The notes under the pieces are model-generated. The model ran no database searches. It was given only the letters and a program-made list of their open reading frames with translations, and was not told the origin of the DNA. Shown here one piece after another: positions 61,303 through 64,000 of a stretch of DNA of 64,000 bases; position 1 is the first letter of the stretch, and the number at the start of each line of letters is the position of its first letter. Made by a program: the position numbers and the translations under genes. The DNA is taken from the NCBI GenBank assembly GCA_017415165.1, contig JAFQIY010000041.1:62001-126000 (forward strand), given 5' to 3'. The stretch comes from Oscillospiraceae bacterium. GTDB taxonomy: Bacteria > Bacillota > Clostridia > Oscillospirales > Ruminococcaceae.

Positions 61303-62565
61303 TTATTTTTTTATTTTCTCCCAATATTGCTTAGCTATCTGTTCGGTTTTATTATCACCGAACTCATAGTAAACCTTATCCTTAATCGGGTCAGGCAGAT
61401 ACTGCTGTTTAACATAATGATTAGGATAATCGTGGGGATAGAGATAGTGCTGTCCCACAACCTTTGCACCCTCGCCGTCGAAATGCTTATTCTGCAAATG
61501 GCGTGGGAAGTCGCCGCACTCGATATTCTGAACGTCGGCAAGTGCTGAATTGATTGCACAATATGCGGAATTGGATTTTGGTGCTGTGGCTAAGAGAATT
61601 ACTGCATTTGCAAGGGGTATCCGTGCTTCGGGGAGACCTAACTGCATTGCACTGTCAACGCAGGCTTTGACTATTGGAATTGCCTGCGGATATGCAAGTC
61701 CTACGTCCTCGGCGGCAATAACAAGCAGACGGCGTGACAAGGAAATGATGTCCCCTGCTTCGATAAGACGTGCGGCATAGTGGATTGCGGCATTTTCGTC
61801 TGAGCCACGGATTGATTTCTGCAATGCTGACAAAATATCGTAATGAGAGTCGCCGTCACGGTCATAACGCATATTACTGCGCTGGGTAAGTGCTTCGGCG
61901 GTTTCCATTTTTATTACGATTTCGCCGTCTGTGCTTGCGGCGGAAAGCACGCAGAGTTCGGCTGTGTTGATGGATTTGCGGACATCTCCCCCACAGCCTC
62001 TTGCGATATGTTCGACTACGCCTTTTGCAACCTTGACCTTTACGCCAAGTTCGTCCGCAACAATTCGGAAGGCACGGCTGATTGCAGGTGCAAGTTCTTC
62101 AGCTGTAATCGGTTTGAACTCGAAAACCGTTGAACGGCTGATAATTGCGTTGTAGACGTAAAAATACGGGTTTTCGGTTGTTGAAGCAATAAGGGTAATC
62201 TGTCCGTTTTCTATATATTCAAGCAGGGACTGCTGTTGTTTCTTGTTCAGGTACTGGATTTCGTCCAGATAGAGCAGGACTCCGTTCATTCCGTCGATTG
62301 TGTTTGTATCGGCGATAACGTCCTTTATATCGGAAATTGAAGCAGATGTGCCGTTGAGCTTGTGGAGCTTCATATTTGTATTTTCGGCGATAATTCGGGC
62401 AACGGTGGTTTTACCGATACCCGAACTGCCGTAGAAAATCATATTGGGGATTTTTCCGCTTTCGATTATTCGGCGAAGTGGCTTGCCTTCGCCAAGTATA
62501 TGAGACTGACCTACTACGTCATCAAGCGTTTTGGGGCGTATTCTGTCGGCAAGTGGGGCACTCAT
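61303..62565 (-). CDS. rarA: replication-associated recombination ATPase RarA/MgsA
   Basis: AAA+ protein related to clamp loaders; acts at stalled replication forks. The 420-residue protein has PLADRIRPKTLDDVVGQSH at the start, Walker A GSSGIGKTTVARI near 47-59, Walker B LLYLDEIQYLNK, and sensor/arginine regions, then the tetramerisation domain with RGSDENAAIHYAARLIEAGD, AAEDVGLAYP and YLYPHDYPNHYVKQQYLP. GGAAGTGAT precedes the ATG, which overlaps the stop of the upstream gene by ATGA. Confidence 0.94.
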   Translation of the reverse strand: MSAPLADRIRPKTLDDVVGQSHILGEGKPLRRIIESGKIPNMIFYGSSGIGKTTVARIIAENTNMKLHKLNGTSASISDIKDVIADTNTIDGMNGVLLYLDEIQYLNKKQQQSLLEYIENGQITLIASTTENPYFYVYNAIISRSTVFEFKPITAEELAPAISRAFRIVADELGVKVKVAKGVVEHIARGCGGDVRKSINTAELCVLSAASTDGEIVIKMETAEALTQRSNMRYDRDGDSHYDILSALQKSIRGSDENAAIHYAARLIEAGDIISLSRRLLVIAAEDVGLAYPQAIPIVKACVDSAMQLGLPEARIPLANAVILLATAPKSNSAYCAINSALADVQNIECGDFPRHLQNKHFDGEGAKVVGQHYLYPHDYPNHYVKQQYLPDPIKDKVYYEFGDNKTEQIAKQYWEKIKK

Positions 62566-63116
62566 TTTATCACTTCCTTAATCAATTTGCAGTTATAATC
62601 AAGATAGTATGTATTACCAAGAAAATCACGGACAACTATTTCGTTTTCATTCATTTCAAAAGCATTTAAACCATCAATAGTAACAAATATATCCCTGCCC
62701 ATAAATATATTAATCACGTTGAAATCATTATCAAGCTTTGCTATTTCCATTTCGCCATAAACTATATAACCATTTGAAACTTTATAAATGTCAAATGTAG
62801 TTTTCGATAAATCATACATAACTTTACGAAATACGACTTCCATTTTATCAACATCGATTTTATAAATAATATTTTCACACATTATAACAAGAATATTATC
62901 TACAAATAATACATTCTCAGGATAAGAATAATATCCGCAAATCAGAAGGGCTGATTTATCGTCCGTTATAATTGAAAAACTTTTATGATAATCATTCCAA
63001 TGACAATTTTCTGGATTAAGTATAACATCATAGCTATGAACATTGTCTGTTGAATTAAGAGAATAATCGGTATCTTCTGAAACTTCAATATAGAATGGTG
63101 CATTGGCTACTATCAT
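62562..63116 (-). CDS. soluble protein of unknown function upstream of rarA
   Basis: A 184-residue cytoplasmic protein rich in aromatic, Asp and Asn residues; alternating short strands (YSYPENVLFVDNILVIM, IYKIDVDKMEVVF, GYIVYGEMEIAKLDNDF) suggest a beta-propeller-like or beta-sandwich fold. No family recognised. The ATG at 63116 follows GGGAAGTGAT by about 3-6 nt; a longer frame up to 63182 would run through the terminator hairpin of glyA and is rejected. AT-richer than rarA, to which it is coupled by ATGA. Confidence 0.65.
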   Translation of the reverse strand: MIVANAPFYIEVSEDTDYSLNSTDNVHSYDVILNPENCHWNDYHKSFSIITDDKSALLICGYYSYPENVLFVDNILVIMCENIIYKIDVDKMEVVFRKVMYDLSKTTFDIYKVSNGYIVYGEMEIAKLDNDFNVINIFMGRDIFVTIDGLNAFEMNENEIVVRDFLGNTYYLDYNCKLIKEVIK

Positions 63117-63132
63117 AATATCACTTCCCATA

Positions 63133-63175
63133 AATAAACAAGGGCAAGAGACATAGCGCCTCTTGCCTCTGTTTT
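63133..63175 (-). terminator. terminator after glyA
   Basis: On the minus strand GGCAAGAG pairs with CTCTTGCC around GCGCTATGT, followed by CTTGTTTATTT. Confidence 0.75.
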
Positions 63176-63192
63176 GCAACAATGTTATTCAA

Positions 63193-64000
63193 TTACTCAT
63201 AAAGAGGATACTTTGCACAGATTTCATTTACACCTGCACGGATTTCGTCAGCCTTGTTTTCAAAGTCTGTTGCGCAGAGGTAGATGTATTCTGCAATCTT
63301 GTCCATTTCTTCAACACCGAGACCTCTTGTTGTAACAGCTGGTGTACCAATTCTGATACCGCTTGTTACGAAAGGCTTTTCAGGGTCGTTGTGGATAGCG
63401 TTCTTGTTAACTGTGATATAAACCTCGTCAAGACGGTGTTCAAGTTCCTTACCTGTGATATTGAAAGGACGGAGGTCAACGAGCATAAGGTGGTTATCTG
63501 TACCGCCTGATACGAGGTTGAAGCCTCTCTTAAGGAGACCTTCAGCGAGTGCCTTAGCGTTCTCAACAACCTTCTTGCCGTATTCCTTGAACTCAGGCTT
63601 GAGAGCTTCACCGAAACAAACTGCCTTACCTGCGATTGTGTGCATAAGAGGACCGCCCTGTGTACCCGGGAAGATAGCGGAGTTAATCTTCTTTGCGAGT
63701 TCTTCGCTGTTTGTAAGGATAAGACCGCCTCTTGGACCACGGAGAGTCTTGTGAGTTGTTGTTGTTACGATATCAGCGTATGGCACTGGGGACTGGTGCT
63801 GACCTGCAGCAACAAGACCAGCGATATGAGCCATATCTACCATAAAGTAAGCACCTACAGACTTAGCAATCTGAGAAAGTCTTTCGAAGTCGATTGCTCT
63901 TGGGTATGCACTTGCACCTGCAACAATAAGCTTTGGCTTATTTTCTTCGGCAAGCTTCTGAACTGTATCGTAATTAATCATTTCTGTTTCGTCGTCAAGG
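63193..64000 (-). CDS. glyA: serine hydroxymethyltransferase, C-terminal part (cut by window end)
   Basis: PLP enzyme converting serine and tetrahydrofolate to glycine and methylene-tetrahydrofolate. The open frame continues to base 64000 (LDDETEM precedes the first in-window ATG), so the start lies outside; 269 codons are seen. It contains [13 protein letters not shown], the PLP-binding lysine in [15 protein letters not shown], and the C-terminal [20 protein letters not shown] motif. The gene ends at a clear terminator before the rarA operon. Confidence 0.95.
   Translation of the reverse strand, partial: LDDETEMINYDTVQKLAEENKPKLIVAGASAYPRAIDFERLSQIAKSVGAYFMVDMAHIAGLVAAGQHQSPVPYADIVTTTTHKTLRGPRGGLILTNSEELAKKINSAIFPGTQGGPLMHTIAGKAVCFGEALKPEFKEYGKKVVENAKALAEGLLKRGFNLVSGGTDNHLMLVDLRPFNITGKELEHRLDEVYITVNKNAIHNDPEKPFVTSGIRIGTPAVTTRGLGVEEMDKIAEYIYLCATDFENKADEIRAGVNEICAKYPLYE

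Overview
The window looks like chromosomal core sequence from a low-to-mid-GC, Gram-positive, anaerobic-type Firmicute of the class Clostridia, most likely a Ruminococcus/Oscillospiraceae relative. The grounds are the near-consensus sigma-A promoters with TGn extensions, strong AGGAGG-type ribosome binding sites, the sporulation cluster spoIIGA-sigE-sigG, the divIVA-sepF-ylmH division genes, split transketolase, a T-box leader, and clostridial families such as DUF5685, DUF951 and YmcA/YlbF. I see no transposon, phage, CRISPR array, tRNA or rRNA. Genes cut by the ends are a P-loop ATPase (left) and glyA (right).

Layout. 1-5.8 kb: partial P-loop protein, pgi, a D,D-carboxypeptidase homolog with altered catalytic motifs, tyrA, and a three-gene minus-strand operon (DUF5685 protein, Cys-rich J-like protein, membrane protein) behind a perfect consensus promoter. 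5.9-13.9 kb: branched-chain amino acid region. A T-box leader with a probable isoleucine (AUC) specifier precedes ilvB-cimA; a convergent LysR regulator and leuC-[orphan immunity-like gene]-leuD-leuB follow. There is no leuA here, so CimA plus LeuCDB would make 2-oxobutyrate from pyruvate and acetyl-CoA for isoleucine, which fits an isoleucine-sensing leader. lysR and leuC diverge from one nearly perfect 33-bp palindrome that reads as a sigma-A promoter on both strands.

13.9-22 kb: NUDIX hydrolase, ABC-F protein, a PadR-DUF1700-DUF4097-PspC envelope-stress type module, ligA and two GNAT acetyltransferases. 22-40.8 kb: a long minus-strand run from miaB down to transketolase: miaB, ymcA-like, mutS, mutL, miaA, hfq, an HlyD-like protein, yggS, sepF, ylmH, divIVA, ileS, lspA, rluD, a Cof-type phosphatase and the two transketolase halves. 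It joins tRNA modification, mismatch repair, cell division and lipoprotein processing.

40.8-47.1 kb: a membrane-anchored hypothetical, then plus-strand dnaD-like and dnaC-like replication initiation genes, an orphan cheV, and spoIIGA-sigE-sigG. A long hairpin directly in front of sigG buries its ribosome binding site, recalling the block on read-through translation described in Bacillus subtilis. 47.1-64 kb: potABCD polyamine transport, several GNAT enzymes, an orphan WapI-like immunity gene, the DUF951-prfA-sua5-coaE-slt-M18 aminopeptidase operon, a small unknown gene plus an S1-domain protein, and a rarA operon with an uncharacterised kinase-like protein and a lipoprotein, ending in partial glyA.

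Most of the window is ordinary. The best leads are (1) the DUF5685/J-like/membrane operon, where the DUF5685 protein carries two Asp-rich motifs resembling type I isoprenoid synthases and its partner ends in a 12-cysteine tail; (2) the symmetric lysR/leuC promoter palindrome; (3) the sigG hairpin; (4) the carboxypeptidase and SpoIIGA homologs with changed active-site residues.
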